A stretch of DNA of 64,000 bases from positions 10,124,685 through 10,188,684 of the forward strand of contig CM068382.1 of NCBI GenBank assembly GCA_034770075.1, given 5' to 3'. The DNA comes from Aralia elata. Taxonomy: Eukaryota > Streptophyta > Magnoliopsida > Apiales > Araliaceae. Shown in pieces: positions 35,881 through 49,105 of this stretch (the stretch's first letter is position 1; every line of letters starts with the position of its first letter). Below the pieces are notes generated by a model. The model did no database searches, was not told the DNA's origin, and was given only the letters and a program-made list of their open reading frames with translations. A program made the position numbers and the translations under genes.

Positions 35881-35960
35881 CACTACAAGAAGAAAGCCTA
35901 TCAACAATTACACTTGTCGTCGCTAATTTTCATTTTCAACGACCGACTAGAGCTACCGAA
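35881..35960 (+). mobile_element. CACTA-type transposon terminus, partner not found
   Basis: CACTACAAGAAGAAAGCCTA has the terminal CACTACAAGAAAA-like sequence of plant CACTA (En/Spm) elements. Subterminal sequence with GTCGTCGCTAA and AACGACCGA follows. I found no matching TTCTTGTAGTG end within the window, so it is a truncated or solitary end. Confidence 0.45.
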
Positions 35961-36514
35961 AGGTGTAAATGTTACTAAAGCTATCAGCAATCGCAATCCG
36001 TCACTTATATGATTAGATTCTTTATTCAAACTTGACCGGACGAGAACTCTTTATTCACCTTTCTTCTCTATCTTTACGGGACGGATATAGTCGGGTCAGA
36101 TATCAGCCATCTGACCCATTCTCTTTCTCTGCTGAAGTTATATCATCGTTGTTTATTTTCGTGCACTCCTTGTCGCTAAAAGTGGTCGATGAAGCTTCCA
36201 CGTCAACTTAATAAAAAATCATCAGCGATCGAAATGCTAGAAATTAATTTTTAATGTGCCACATGTCAACTATCTTGACAGCTGGACAAGCCATGTGTCA
36301 TGCCAATTCAACATTTGTTAACTATAGTTCATTTTGAGGGTACTTTTTACCTAATTATTAGAGTTGAAAGGTTTTTTGTAAAATAAAAAAAGTTCGTGGG
36401 TTATATTAAAAAATATATAAAATTCAAGGGTTTTTTTCGGTCATTAAGTAAGAAAAAGAAAACTAATATTTTTTTAAAGAAAAAGTATACATAAATGTAT
36501 CATAATATGGATTT
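35961..36514. other. Intergenic DNA
   Basis: Possible continuation of the CACTA-like fragment: scattered TCGCTA and GCGATCG motifs as in subterminal repeats. No gene. Confidence 0.4.
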
Positions 36515-36649
36515 TTTAAATTTAAGGCCTTTGTCCAATGGTTATCCCCACTCCTTGTGTATCAAGAGGGTGAGAGTTCAAACTTTTACCGTGACAAAGT
36601 AGTGTATGTGAATTTAAATTTGATCTTAAATTAGCAAAAAATACAATAA
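36515..36649 (+). mobile_element. tRNA-derived SINE with 11-bp target duplication
   Basis: The A box at 36531-36541 (TTGTCCAATGG) matches the consensus at 10 of 11 positions. The B box is at 36576-36585 (GTTCAAACTT). The A-rich 3' end reads TTAGCAAAAAATACAATAA. AATATGGATTT flanks both sides (36504-36514 and 36650-36660). It resembles the SINE at 1964 in its head but has a longer body. Confidence 0.8.
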
Positions 36650-36660
36650 AATATGGATTT

Positions 36661-37027
36661 CTTAGTGTGCAAGATATATTGCTAATGTGTCAAGATGGCT
36701 TGAACTTTGAATATTACCCACGGCAATTGCATAATGCTGATTAGAGTGGAGCAGCAGTTTGTGTAGAACCAAAAAATATATAAGTACACATATATGTATA
36801 TATTTTTCTTTATATATATGTATTCTGATTCAGTGATTTAGGTGTTCTGAACATAAATGTTACGAAAATTATAATATTTTTTAGGAGTAAATGCTTCGAA
36901 CATCATAATTTTTCCAAAGCATAAATGTCTCGGACACCGTAGCTTTTTCGATTATATTTTGGATGACAAAATGTGGTTTGAAGTTTTTGATTTGCACTTT
37001 ATTGTAGGCTTAAAATGAAAGTAAATA
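36661..37027. other. Intergenic DNA
   Basis: Nothing recognised. Confidence 0.5.
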
Positions 37028-37278
37028 TTCCCTCCGTCCCAAATTAATTGCTCAGTTTTGACTTTTTTAAGTCAAATTGACTATTTTTAGAATTAATAAT
37101 TAAGCATATATTTTTAAAATTATAAAAATTGGGATTACTAATAAATTGTATATACTTTCTTTTGGTTATAATCTCTTCACCTATATTTTAGCAAAAATAG
37201 TAAAAAGATTAGTTTTAAAAATGGTCAATTTAATTTTAAAAAGTTAAAATTAAGCAATTAATTTGGACGGAGAGAGAG
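37028..37278. mobile_element. Stowaway-like MITE
   Basis: About 251 bp with left end CCCTCCGTCCCAAATTAATTG and right end AAGCAATTAATTTGGACGGA, which are inverted copies, flanked by TA. The inner repeats AAGTCAAATTGAC and GGTCAATTTAATT are also inverted. The right end has partly changed to GAGAGAGAG. Confidence 0.85.
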
Positions 37279-39113
37279 TATCGTTAAAAATTAAAAAAAT
37301 TTAAAGTATACATATAACTTTTCCTCTAGTTACGGTTAGTTACTTATTGACGGCTAAAGTGACGGACAAAGTAAAAAAAAAAAAAAGGTAAAACACACGC
37401 AAGGGACATGATATGAACCCCTAAGCATGTTATTGGCATTTGACTTCCATTGCTTCCTTCATTTACGCCTTTTTCTCCTTTGTGCACATGACATTTATCA
37501 TTTACTTATAGCTTTGACTTGACTTTCTTTCCTTTTATTGAGTACCTCTTTGTAAATATGTTAAGCGTCTTAATATATATTGAAAAGAATTTATGACAGA
37601 ATTACGATTGCGATATATATCAATATATGAGATTAAATCGAATTATAAAATTGGTCTGCTACATCAAATACATTATAAAGATGTTATCAACTATAGTTAT
37701 TCACATAAATAACAATAAAAAAATCAACATATAAAATCACAATATTTATTATTTTTTATATTTTAATTTTCAATTTGGGTCGAATTTTCTTACGTAAAGT
37801 TAATTGACTCACACGATTCACTTATCTGTTTAAGTAAAGCTAACTAATTTTCAAATTAGAAAAATAATGTGGTAACTTGATAGAGAAAAATAGAAGTAGC
37901 ACGTGAAGATCCGGTACATATGATTTGAAATTGTTTTTCTACTTTTGATATACATGTGACTTATGAGGCTACTTAAGTAAGTAATCAAGCTTATGGTGAG
38001 TCACCTTTTGCTTGGTATACAATGACTGAGGATGAGAAGAGAAATTTCTTTCCAGGTTATAATTCTAAGAAAAATGATGTGTGTGTGTATATATATATAG
38101 AGAGAGAGAGAGAGAGTTTTTTTTTAATTTTTTTTTATTTTATGTGTCCACATATATCTACACATTTAATATCGACATAAATTTGTTGATATGCAGTAGA
38201 AGTCATTCTAATATTTTGCATGCTGGTCTCAATTTATACTTTAAAACATTTATAATTTTAAAAACAAAATTGGGCCTAGGAGAATAGGTCCTAAGAATAA
38301 CTTTAAGAAAAATTTACATGTTTCATGCAGCGCTTTGGTTAACTCGAATCTATGAATTTGAATGGTAAAAAAGATATCTCACTACTAAATTATCACCTAA
38401 CTATGGTCTTAATTAAATTGAAATTTGTAATCCTGCAAGCTCTAGACAATGTTAAAATTTAAAGTAAGATATTTATGACTTTATTAAAGGGAAAATTAGG
38501 TAAACAATAAATGTATAAATTGCCTTTTTTCATTTATAAAAAGACATATTAATCACTTCATTATATATTTAAATGTACAAGTATCAATTTAAAATGTTGA
38601 TATATATCAACACCCTTTCTAATTTATATTTATATATTATAAATCTTAGAAAGAAAGTAATATTCCTATTGTAATTACACCATTATTAATTTAGAATTGA
38701 TTTTGTAATTTAAATTAAAAATCTAGACTTGCCTTTTATGTGAAGATATTGTTTGTTTGTGTTTGTGTTTGTGTTTGTATTTGTAATTTTGTATTGTCAG
38801 CCCCGTTTCTTTATCCTTCACGCCACTTTCTCCTACAAATTCCAAACTCTCTCTCACACACACACACACATTACCTTTCTTTCTTCCAACTTTCAACCGC
38901 CTTTCCTTTTACTTAACCAGATCTCCACTCGATCCCTTCTTCAATTCCTCATTTTTCAAAATTCAATCCCTTTTCTCTTTCTGCCAATTGCATCATTTTA
39001 TTTATAACCCCATTATCAGATCTGATCTGAGAGATTTTTACTTCTTCTTTTTTAATTTTTACGGAATCAATTTCGCTTTTACTCAGCAGATCCTTAATCC
39101 CAAATACTCAACA
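37279..39113. other. Intergenic DNA and promoter region of the AGP-like gene
   Basis: AT-rich with a (TA)n(GA)n run at 38088-38116. CT-rich and (CA)n sequence near 38845-38871 probably belongs to the 5' leader of the next gene. The GTTTGT repeats at 38750-38780 are simple sequence. No gene. Confidence 0.5.
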
Positions 39114-39638
39114 ATGGCGACAAAGATGCTTATTCACAAACAAGCATTCATACTTCTCTTTTCTTTTCTCCTAGTCCAATCCGTTCTCTCCTCAGATCCG
39201 CCGGAGTCCTCACCTAGTCCGTCGCCGGGACAAAGTGCCGGCCCCCTCTCTCCTCCGCCAGAGGCCGGAGCACCATTCAGTCCCTCGCCGTCGCCGCAAC
39301 TTGATTCTCCACCAGCGCCTCCGCCGTCTACCCCTGGTTCATCGCCGGCGCCTGCTCCTGCTCCGTCCTCATCAAACTCCTCCTCGCCGGGTCCGTCCCC
39401 GGCCCCAGTACCGGCTCCGGATGGGGAGAGTGATGTGAATCACGAGAGCGCGGATTCTGTGAGTAAAGATGAGAAGGATTCGTCCGGTGGAATGAGCGGC
39501 GGGCAGAAGGCCGGAGTTGCTTTCGGAGTTATCGCCGGAGCGTGCATTGTGATATTTGGAGGAGTATTGTACAAGAAACGGCAGGATAACGTCCGGCGAT
39601 CTCAGTATGGGTACGGCGCCAGGAGAGAAATGCTCTAG
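39114..39638 (+). CDS. Arabinogalactan-like proline-rich membrane protein
   Basis: An intronless frame of 174 residues. A signal peptide (about 1-26, ending L-S-S-D) is followed by a Pro/Ser/Ala-rich region (about 27-103) full of S-P, A-P and P-S-P pairs. These are the contexts in which plant prolines are hydroxylated and arabinogalactan chains added. An acidic/serine linker comes next. Then G-G-Q-K-A-G-V-A-F-G-V-I-A-G-A opens a transmembrane helix at about 137-156, and a basic tail (Y-K-K-R-Q-D-N-V-R-R-S-Q-Y) completes the protein. The C-terminal helix with a charged tail argues against a GPI anchor and for a single-pass protein. The start is the ATG at the signal peptide (ACAATGGCG); the longer frame upstream is leader sequence. 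A cell-wall or plasma-membrane surface role is inferred. Confidence 0.88.
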   Translation: MATKMLIHKQAFILLFSFLLVQSVLSSDPPESSPSPSPGQSAGPLSPPPEAGAPFSPSPSPQLDSPPAPPPSTPGSSPAPAPAPSSSNSSSPGPSPAPVPAPDGESDVNHESADSVSKDEKDSSGGMSGGQKAGVAFGVIAGACIVIFGGVLYKKRQDNVRRSQYGYGARREML

Positions 39639-41820
39639 AAGATTCACCTATATTCATAGATTTATACTATTTTTCATTAGTATTTCTATCTACATAGAAA
39701 ATTGCTCATTGAGTTTTTAGAAAATGGTTATTTGTTTAAATTTTTTACTGTTATAAAAACTTTTTTTTGCCATTAAAGATCGATATTGTTCCAGTAGTTG
39801 ACTGATTATTGTTCTTGAAGAATACTATAAAGTTTGATTATTATTTTTGTTTTAATTTTGTCACCGCTGCCGAATTTATAAATTAGATTAATCCAGATTT
39901 TGTTAATTCTTGGTAATTGGTAATATAACGGAGAGGAAAAGATCATAGTAAGTCAACGTTGAAAATTTTATTCTTTTATAAGCATCTCATTTTAAATATA
40001 ATTTATTTAATTCATAAACGTGTTTAGAGTTCACTAAGGCTATTCCCCTGAATATATGGATGGACGGGATAATTGTATTTTCACTGCAATTTAACTTTTG
40101 ATATATGCATTGGGCTTGGTAAAATCAGGATTCTGTTTTTAAATAAAGTAATTTTATGGTAAGAAAAGATGATTATGAAAATGTAAATACAAAATTATGT
40201 GTTAAATTATAATAAATTGACGTTTTACCATACATGAGATAGGTTTAATGGTTATGATAAATTTCTATCATACTCATCATTTTATATCCTCTTTTGTTAA
40301 GTCTTTTGTCACTAATTTATTATTGACTTAAATAAAATAAACAAAATCTGTTTTATTTTATAAGGAAGATTTAAGATAAACTAATATTTCAACGGAACGC
40401 AATTGCCTCCCAATTCATCCTTGGAAAATGTGCAGTCCTCCAACTGTAGTCTGACGTGCATACTACTCCATTTGGGTTGGATGATATGAAAAAAAAAAAA
40501 AAATTGTTATGATTATACATTAATATCTCTAAATCTATAAATTTTATAAATAAAATTCTTATTGAATTATTGCATCGCGATCGTAATATCTTGAATACAT
40601 TTAAAAATATAAAATTTTAAAAATTATTATTTTAAAACGTATCTTTAATTTTAAAAGGAAGACTATATTTTTTTTTCATCTCTAAATCTTTGCAGTACAA
40701 CCAATTTTTGCAATGCAAGATCAGATGTACCCTTCCAGCGGGGAATGTAAAAATGGTAAGGGGTCCCTTTCTGCGCAACAAAGGCCATGTTCGATGGACA
40801 ACATTAATCATATGATAGGAACACAACTAACGCCCTAACAGTGTCCACACCTAAATTTTGTCATTTTTGCAAGCCATGTGTAGTAGTTGATTGGCATTAC
40901 CCCCACTTTTCCTCCCCTCTTTTTTTGTTATCTTTTTACATTCTTCTCTTTTTTCTTCTGATATATAATTACTAATATTTCTCGTACACACTATATGTGT
41001 ATTCAATTAAAAATATATGTTAGATAATTTATGAGAGAATAAATAAAAAAATATTGAATTGATAAAGAGTTGGGAGAGAGAAAAGGAAAGATATGGTTGG
41101 GTTAATTTTATTAGGAGCTTGTAATAGAGTTTTAAAAAATAAACAGTTCCTATTTTAGTTAAGTTTAAAGGGCAATTTGGAGATATCTAAAAGGACTTTA
41201 TTTTTTGTGTTTACATTAAAAAAAAATTACTTCCCCTTCCTTTTGCTTTATTAATAGAGACATAGGATAACGGGATTGTAAATATGTAATTAGTGGTAGG
41301 ACCGTAAACGAATATTTTTGGATAAATAAATTTTAATATTTGTATTCATCTCGTATTGAAAAACTGCTCAGATTTATATATCCTGTTATTACTATTTTTT
41401 AAGAATATTTCTGGTACTGTTATTATAATTGACCCTTTTCTGATTATCTGTTATTTTATTTGAAAATTTTACCTTCTCAATTATTTGCGCTGTATCTTTT
41501 TTCATCATTTATAATATTTTAATATATTTCAATCGAATAAAGATAAAAAATAAAAAAAAATCCTTTTTTCGGATTTCTTACTTTTTTGTCAAAGTCAACT
41601 TTGATTTATGTTTGGTTCTTTCTACACTTCCAATTTAATTTTATTGAAATTCTTAGGGGTTGTCAAACAATAAAAATTCCAAATTTAAATATGAAATATC
41701 CTTTTAAATAAAACTTGCAACAAGCCATACTCGCTGATGAGAGTACTACTATCCTTCTCGACGTATTTTATTGTTTTTCTTGTAAGGTTTATTAAAGTCT
41801 ATTTAGCTGCTAATTTACAC
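39639..41820. other. Spacer between convergent genes
   Basis: About 2.2 kb of AT-rich DNA between the AGP-like gene and the 3' end of HDS. No gene or clear element. Confidence 0.5.
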
Positions 41821-42079
41821 AAGAACCCAAGAATCTTCTCACTGATGAGAGTACTACAATAATTTATATATGTACTCTAATCCTACTACAGCTGTTGCAC
41901 GCCTTGCACCTTACGTATAGCATTAGCAGCTCCTACGGGAATCAAGTTCCAACACCATACCTTCTATTGTGCAGCTTATTAACCTCAGCTATGGAGAAAC
42001 CCCCATTTACAAACAATAGTACCATGATCTCCATTTTGGCCGCCCTTTTATTTAAATTTGTCGAAGCAAACTGCATATC

Positions 42080-45000
42080 CTACTCTTCTGCAGGAGGGTC
42101 GACCCAACGGCCATGATCTTTTATTAGCTGGATTAAGGCATCAGTCGCTTGCTCCATTGCAATTGCTCGTTTTACCACCGTCTAAAATGCAACCGACGAC
42201 CAGTAAGTTAACAAAAATGAGTCAAATAAAGGCATCATAAAATCCTTGTATACAGGAAGCTGATAAGAAATCAAATTTTACGCTATTGTTTGGTAGAAAA
42301 CTAGTCCACTAATTTGGAGTCTTTCATCTATTCTACTAAGGACAATTCAATCGAATGTGAGCGTGGTTGTGGAATCTCAAGCTACGGAACAAGGACATTG
42401 TGAAAAGCTGCTGCTAAACAAACTAGGTATGATTGGCCAAGTGCCACTCCAGTCTATATATGTTTTTATAAAAAATGGTTTGATAAATGCCTCTTGAGTC
42501 TATATGCAAGGAGCTTGTAGTTCAGTGTAAACCTAATTCTACATGATTTGATGAAGTTCATGAGGGTGATTAATATTTAATCAAGTAAAAACTCAAGCTA
42601 TATGAATATCGACTCCAGAAATAATGATGACTTTCGGACATCCTAATTGCAGAGTTCATGGTTCTGGTTTTCAACTTTTGTTCAGGTAAAGTGGATGCGC
42701 ATATGCATGCAGCGAAATTTTGGTACTTGGTACGAATTTATAACATTGACTGAGAGATCAATTATTATACCAATATCATGGCAAAGAGGAGAAGCAAAAA
42801 TTGTACCTTCCCGACGTAAAGGTCAATCTTTCCTGGAGCACCGCCAACATACCCAAAATCTGCATCAGCCATCTCCCCTGGTCCATTCACAATGCACCCC
42901 ATGATTGCGATCTGCGACAAGAAAGAGGAAGAAATAAATGACGGTATTTGCTGAGAGTAGAAATGGCGCAAACTGAAGTTACTGATCACTGAGGGCAAAG
43001 TGATATAGTGATTACTGAAACACCGGGCAAGTGTGATGTCTTCTCTCTTATTTCTGCACTTATTTCTTGAAGGTCAAATAAAGTCCTACCGCAAGATGGG
43101 CAAGAGACATATTCCTGTAATAAGTGTGAGGAATTCACCAAAGTCAGTCAATAGTCCTTTGTCATCAACTAAATCATTTCGGTTATAAAGTAATACTAAC
43201 CGTCTTTGTATTCCGCATCCTGCAACCTTGTAGCAAATTGAAAGACGTATTCCTAAGAAAATCAAAGTCCTGATCTGGGGCTTCTAATAGGACGCCATCT
43301 CCAAGACCATCTACTAAAAGGGCTCCAGCATTGGTACCGGCACCAATGACTAAATCATCCCTGCAAGTGATCAAAGAAAATGTAAGCACAAAATGTCTGT
43401 GACTCCCATAACTAGTTTTGATCCTAAGGTTACCTGTGAATTCCTTTTGGAAATTGTATGTGGTGAATCACAGGAAAGTTCAGAGAATGTTCTGATAGAT
43501 ATTCAAATAACCTGCAACCATTAAAACATTCCAATTATCAGGACCACCTCTTATTGTTCGCCAGTTCGGGGAGGAAACTGATATGAAATTTCAGATATTT
43601 TAGTAAATGAATTCAAAGAAGACAATTGGTCATATACTAAAGACTATTTAATATCTTAAGTGCGATCAAGCTGCAGAAACCAAATGCTTTGCCAGCTAAT
43701 AGCACCAGGTGGTGACATCAAGGTCGAGGACAGTTACATCGCTTACTCCCTTGATCAACTTTTCATAGAGCAACTTGTGTCGACTATCAGATTTAATATT
43801 CCCCCCAGGATTGATAGCCGAAAATCAATTTGATAAGAAATAAGAGTTGTTCACATATATACCTCCTGGCTGCCTGTACTCTGCCAATTTTCTCTTCAGT
43901 AAATGGTACGTCATGGAAAAGCATCGTAGCATCAGTGCTCTTTAGGTATTCCAGCTCTTCCTGTGGTTCATCACCACGTACAGACACAACCAAGCGTGTG
44001 CCTGAAAGCAAATTTTTAACATGATATCAGCAGAAGCATTCTACCATATGAGCAGCGACCAATTTAGGGTGCTCACAGAATGAACGACACACCTTTGGGC
44101 AAAAGCTTGTGAGCACCAGTTGATAATTCCTGGAGAGTTGCCAGGACAATGGCATTGGGCAAACGCTTCGTGAGTTGCTCTGACAGAGGAGTTATGACTC
44201 CCATACTTACATCTATCAACCTTTTAAGAGCTAGTCGCTGATAATGGCACAAGGAAAAATATCAACTCATCCCACACCTCTATTGAATTTAAACAACATA
44301 TAATGGTTTGCATTACAACAAAGCAGGGTTTAAAATGTTAAATATGATTGAAATAAACTAAATCAGGAACCCTTCCATTAAACTAAAGGAGCAAACAGGA
44401 AGTATAGTCCTTACAGCATCTTTATCATCTACTGCTGGCAGCTCTCTCAATAAGATTGAATCCACAGTTGCCAGGTCCTGAATTAACATCAATCTAATTA
44501 ATAACTGGTGGTGTATATTGTAGATACAATAAAGTTACTTCTGGAAGGCCTTCTGCAATATAAGAAGCAGGATTAAACCTTAAATGGCATGCCAACAACA
44601 AGTTTTGCTGCTAGCGATCGGTAGAGGAGTTCAGGTGTCTGGCAAAAACAGAAAAGAAACTTATAAGATGGAAACTCACACAGCAAGAATGAAAATGACA
44701 TGCAATGTACAGAAAGACGAGAAAAATCTCATTTGAAAGTACTTGACAAAAGATAATCAAATAGAATAAGAGAACTCCAATGCTTGACCTTCAACTGATC
44801 CAGGGATACGGACATGAGAACAGAGCCATCACGGTGGAGGGCACCTCTATAATCCACCTCCTCACCCTGTTATTAAATCAAGTGAGAAATTATAAGCTTC
44901 ATAAGTTAACTGCTGCAAAAAGTTAGTACAAGATATAATTTTCCTTTAATCCGACCTCCTTTTGCACTGGAAGTTGACCAGTTCTGCGTTGGAAATCAAA

Positions 45001-48000
45001 ATAACGTCTGTGCTTTTCTTCAAATGGTGCCTGAACAAATAATTACAAGAGTAGTATATAAACATGTAGTCAAGGAGGTTAAAATTCAGAGTGCTAAAGC
45101 TTAAAAGTCGATGAAAAATAATGTCAAGCTTACCACGCCTTGCTGTGTACTAGCTGATCTCATGCCAAGGTTAGCCAGCCTTCTGCAGGGATCTATTTCT
45201 TCCTCTGGAGGTTCTGTAAGGGAAACCCTGATTGTATCGCCCAAACCATCCTATTTATGAAACATTGGACAGAGAAGCAAGATTCAATTGGATGTGGATT
45301 CTAGAATCTACTAGAACATAATAAGAATAGAAAGAAATTTTACCACAAAAATTCCATCCAAATGGATGCGGAATGTACCAGAATGACTAAACATATGATT
45401 TGTTAATGGCCATATTCCAATCAATATAGAATTTGTTAAATAAAAAAGCACCTGAAGAAGTGTTCCAATTCCAATTGCAGATTTCATCCGTCCATCTTCT
45501 CCTTCACCAGCTTCAGTAACTCCTAAGTGTAATGGATAATCCCACCCCTGAACATACATTTCAGCTACAAGTAGACGATATGCCTGGACCATGACAACTG
45601 GGTTGCTTGCTTTCATTGAGAAGACAAAATTATGGAAGTCCAACTTCCTACAAATTCTTGCAAACTCAAAGGCAGATTCAACCTGTTTTTAGATCAAGAT
45701 GAGTATAAAGTCGTCAAATTCAGTTCAACGTTAAAAGAGATAAGCAGGAAAGCCTGTAGCAGCTTAACAGATGATCTGCTTACCATTCCCCTAGGAGAAT
45801 CTCCATAGTAACTCATGATACGATCCGAAAGGCTCCCATGGTTTGTCCCAATGCGCATTGCCCTTCCATATTTCTTACATTTCTCAACCAACGGAGTAAA
45901 AACCTGGTATACTAGAAAGAAAAAATATATCAGACATGTACACCACATCTTAGGTGAAAGGCCTATTTTAAATGGCCATTTATTTATGTATTTTATTCTA
46001 ATCATTAATTATTATATTTTTATTTTTTAATTGTAAATGTGAGTATATAATAGCGGAGGAGGAACAATGGAGGATAAATTGCCCAAGAATGACCAACTTC
46101 ATTTGTTAAAAGTTTTCATTGATGTAGTGATTTGAGTCATTTTGACAAAATTTACACATCAATTATTGGGGACCAATTTATCAATAAAAGATAAATAACT
46201 TCGCTCAGAAAAGAAAAGAAAAGAAAAGGAAAAAAAAGAAGAAGCTAAGAATCCCCAAGGATTACAACTTCCAATTTCCAAAAAATATTTAAGTGTTTCA
46301 AATATAAAACTGAGTAAAAAAAAATGGATTGATAATCAAGCTGCTAGACATAAGCATGCATAACATCAGGATTGGCATCAGCATGCTTGTTATTTACTTA
46401 ACTCACTTATCTTCTTTCCCAGGTTATAGGTAGTGAACTTTAACAAGTTATTACTTGATAACGGAAGTGGTGGATGATGCGAAAGAGCTTTCAGAGTAAA
46501 ATCAAAACGAATGGATTATCAGACCCCTAGACATAACCATACACAACACAACATTATGCAGTTTGACAAGATTATAAGAAAGATGAAAATGAAAGCAATG
46601 CCTTTGTAGACATAGATGAAGTGCATCAGTGTTACAGGTGCCACATGCCCACCTCTTACTCTGGTCTCATCGATAGCATAGCTCTTTTAAGACTTGTTGT
46701 TAGAGTGCTCATTCATTTAGAAGGAAATGTGAGAGTAAGGTAACATGGGAGCTGATTCAAAATGGATTTAGTTTGGCGCTTTATATTGATGTCTTCTTCT
46801 TTTGTGTCTGTGTTTTAAATATAGGAGAAATCCTACACTAGTGAAGGGGTTTCCTTACTTCTTTTTTTCCTTTTCTCTAAATGTATGGAATACCCCAAAA
46901 AAATGATATTCAGTCTGTACAATAGTGTAGATGAATTGTCAACAAAGACCCAACAAGTAGATTTCCCAGCTATACAATGTTTATTGTCACCTTTTAGGCT
47001 TTTTCACTTGTTCACTATATCCTTACTCCTGTGCTGCATGTCATTTTGTGGAAAAAGTGCTGCATTTCATTCAGCAATTCTAATTTCTATAAAATATTTA
47101 GTGTTAAGTGGTCTGACCTGCTCAATATGCTCAAGTTCTTTTTGATAGTCATCCTCTGTATACTCCAACGTCTCAAATTGAGCCCTCCTATCAGCTGCAA
47201 GGAACCCATAAATTAGATCAAGAATAGTTGTTAGAGAAAATCTATTAATATAACCAATTACTAGTTAAGAACATACCAAAATTTCCTGGGTTGACACGAA
47301 TTTTATCGAAGCATTCAGCAACTCGCATTGCAATCGGAGGGGCAAAATGAATGTCCGCCACCAATGGTATGTTATAACTACATGAATAGAGAATTAGTGA
47401 GATGAAATATGCTCTTACAATTTGGTTCAAAATATCCATCAAAGAAAATGTACTTAACAGTGCCTACTTTTTTTGAACAAGGGAGTTTTTAATCTCAAAG
47501 CATGCATCTGCTTCCTTTTTCCCTTGCACTGTTATGCGAACAAGATCAGCTCCCTTGTCAGCTATCTGCATTACCTGCAAAAGTGGAAATTAACTGATAA
47601 TCAGCCAGTTGAAGAAAGAATATTAAGATGGACATACATGGGATTTCAAACATCATAAAATTTAATTTCCAGTTTAAATTATTTGCATCTAGAGCATAAA
47701 GTGATGCTGCCAAAGAACATTGAAGTTTTACAGTCATACATCAGAAACTATCATGGAAAAAGTTGTCTTAAGTGATAATTGTATGTCTCATTTAAAATTT
47801 GAACCTTCTTTGGTAGGTCATCTAAGTCAAGTGGATGAGAAGTTTTTGGAAAAGACATAAGAACCCGGTAAGAAGAGATTGGGAGATTTAAATATAAATA
47901 GTCTGTGGTGCATAGCCCAGCAAATATGCTGGTTAAAAGAAAAGGGGAAAAAATTAAAAATTTGTAGTTGCTTTGTAATATTAGGCAGCTCCATTACAAT

Positions 48001-49072
48001 AATTCCAGGCGCAGCCATGTTCATCAGCATGAGATATTGCAATATCTCCGTTTGTAGTGCGGAATAAACTACAAAAGATGTCAATAAAAGAAAGCAAGGA
48101 CAGAAAGAAACATTTAAAGCTGAACCATAGTAGACTAAATAGCTGCTCCTTAACTTTGTTAAGTTGGAAGAAAGAAATGTAGCTGAGAGAGGGAGGGAAA
48201 TTTAAGAACCTGCTCCACTGTTCCAGCAATATCCTTAGTGTCAGTTGTGGTCATTGTTTGAATTCTTATAGGATGTTTGCTGCCAATAGCCACATTGCCT
48301 ACCATCACCGTGTTGGTTTTTCTCCTTACAGTTTTGTGAGTCGATTCACAATACTTTTGCCGAGGAACTACAATAAAAAAAATGAGGATCATATTTGTAT
48401 AAATATAATAGTATATATAATGACAGATCATATTTTCTACTTCTCTGTCGGGATGATGAGAAAAAATCCAAAAAAAAAAAAAGAAAAGAAAAGAAAAAAA
48501 TGTCAAATCTGCAAATATTTTTCTTTCGTCAATGATAAGCAACAACAATAACTCACTTATGCAAGTTCGAGCTGAAATGACTAAATAGCCACTTATGAGT
48601 ACATAAAGCCAGATGTTAGGTCTATATCTAGGTAACATTCGTCTTATTTGGATCCAAAAAAATAAATTATTTCAATAACAAAACTCCTATAGCATAAGAA
48701 TCAAATTTTCAAATTTTAGCATCTATAATCTCCTCGAATTTCTTAGTGACAAGGGTAAAAGTTAGAGCTTGTTAAATTTAGAAATTATGCACTAATTGAT
48801 TGGATCTTCACAAATATGCATATTTAGTAACTCACAACAATTCCCAGCACAGGAGTAATAATACCTAATAGAGGGCTCCCTTCTGATGCAGGCTGAAGTT
48901 CTGCAATTTCTGACCCAGGGTTCGAATTCCTAATCGTGGAGACCTTGGTTCGACGAAACTTAACCCTCTGCAAGTCAGAAACTTTTATAAAATCCATACT
49001 TTTAGTAAACCCTACACCATGATCCTTGCTCTTCAGACCCGTGAATGAAGTTGGAACGGCTCCAGTCGCCAT
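42080..49072 (-). CDS. HDS: 4-hydroxy-3-methylbut-2-enyl diphosphate synthase (ferredoxin), chloroplastic
   Basis: Nineteen exons, minus strand: 49072-48865, 48367-48210, 47574-47468, 47377-47277, 47194-47118, 45903-45784, 45682-45452, 45250-45134, 45030-44956, 44866-44789, 44638-44579, 44477-44415, 44237-44093, 44001-43863, 43511-43434, 43360-43201, 43114-43016, 42911-42807 and 42181-42080. They join in frame to 740 residues, the size of plant HDS (IspG/GcpE). The enzyme reduces MEcPP to HMBPP, the penultimate step of the plastid MEP isoprenoid pathway. Residues 1 to about 70 form the transit peptide, then the TIM barrel (starting with T-N-T-V-M-V-G-N-V), the plant-specific insert, and the [4Fe-4S] domain with C644-P-S-C647 and G-C678-I-V-N-G-P-G-E685. 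All cluster ligands are present. A 5' UTR intron precedes the ATG. It looks fully functional. Confidence 0.97.
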
Positions 49073-49105
49073 TTTCACAACACAAAAAATTCAATCTTCA
49101 CAGTC

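Noticed and set aside
38988..39113. N-terminal extension of the AGP-like frame
   Set aside because: The upstream part is leader-like and would bury the signal peptide. The ATG at 39114 has better context and places the signal peptide first.
41895..42240. Frames on + across the HDS 3' end
   Set aside because: They are antisense to the last HDS exon and its 3' UTR; no domain is visible.
44094..44237. Possible bacterial origin of the IspG-like gene
   Set aside because: The many introns, transit peptide and plant-type insert show the normal nuclear plant gene. IspG is bacterial in deep ancestry only.
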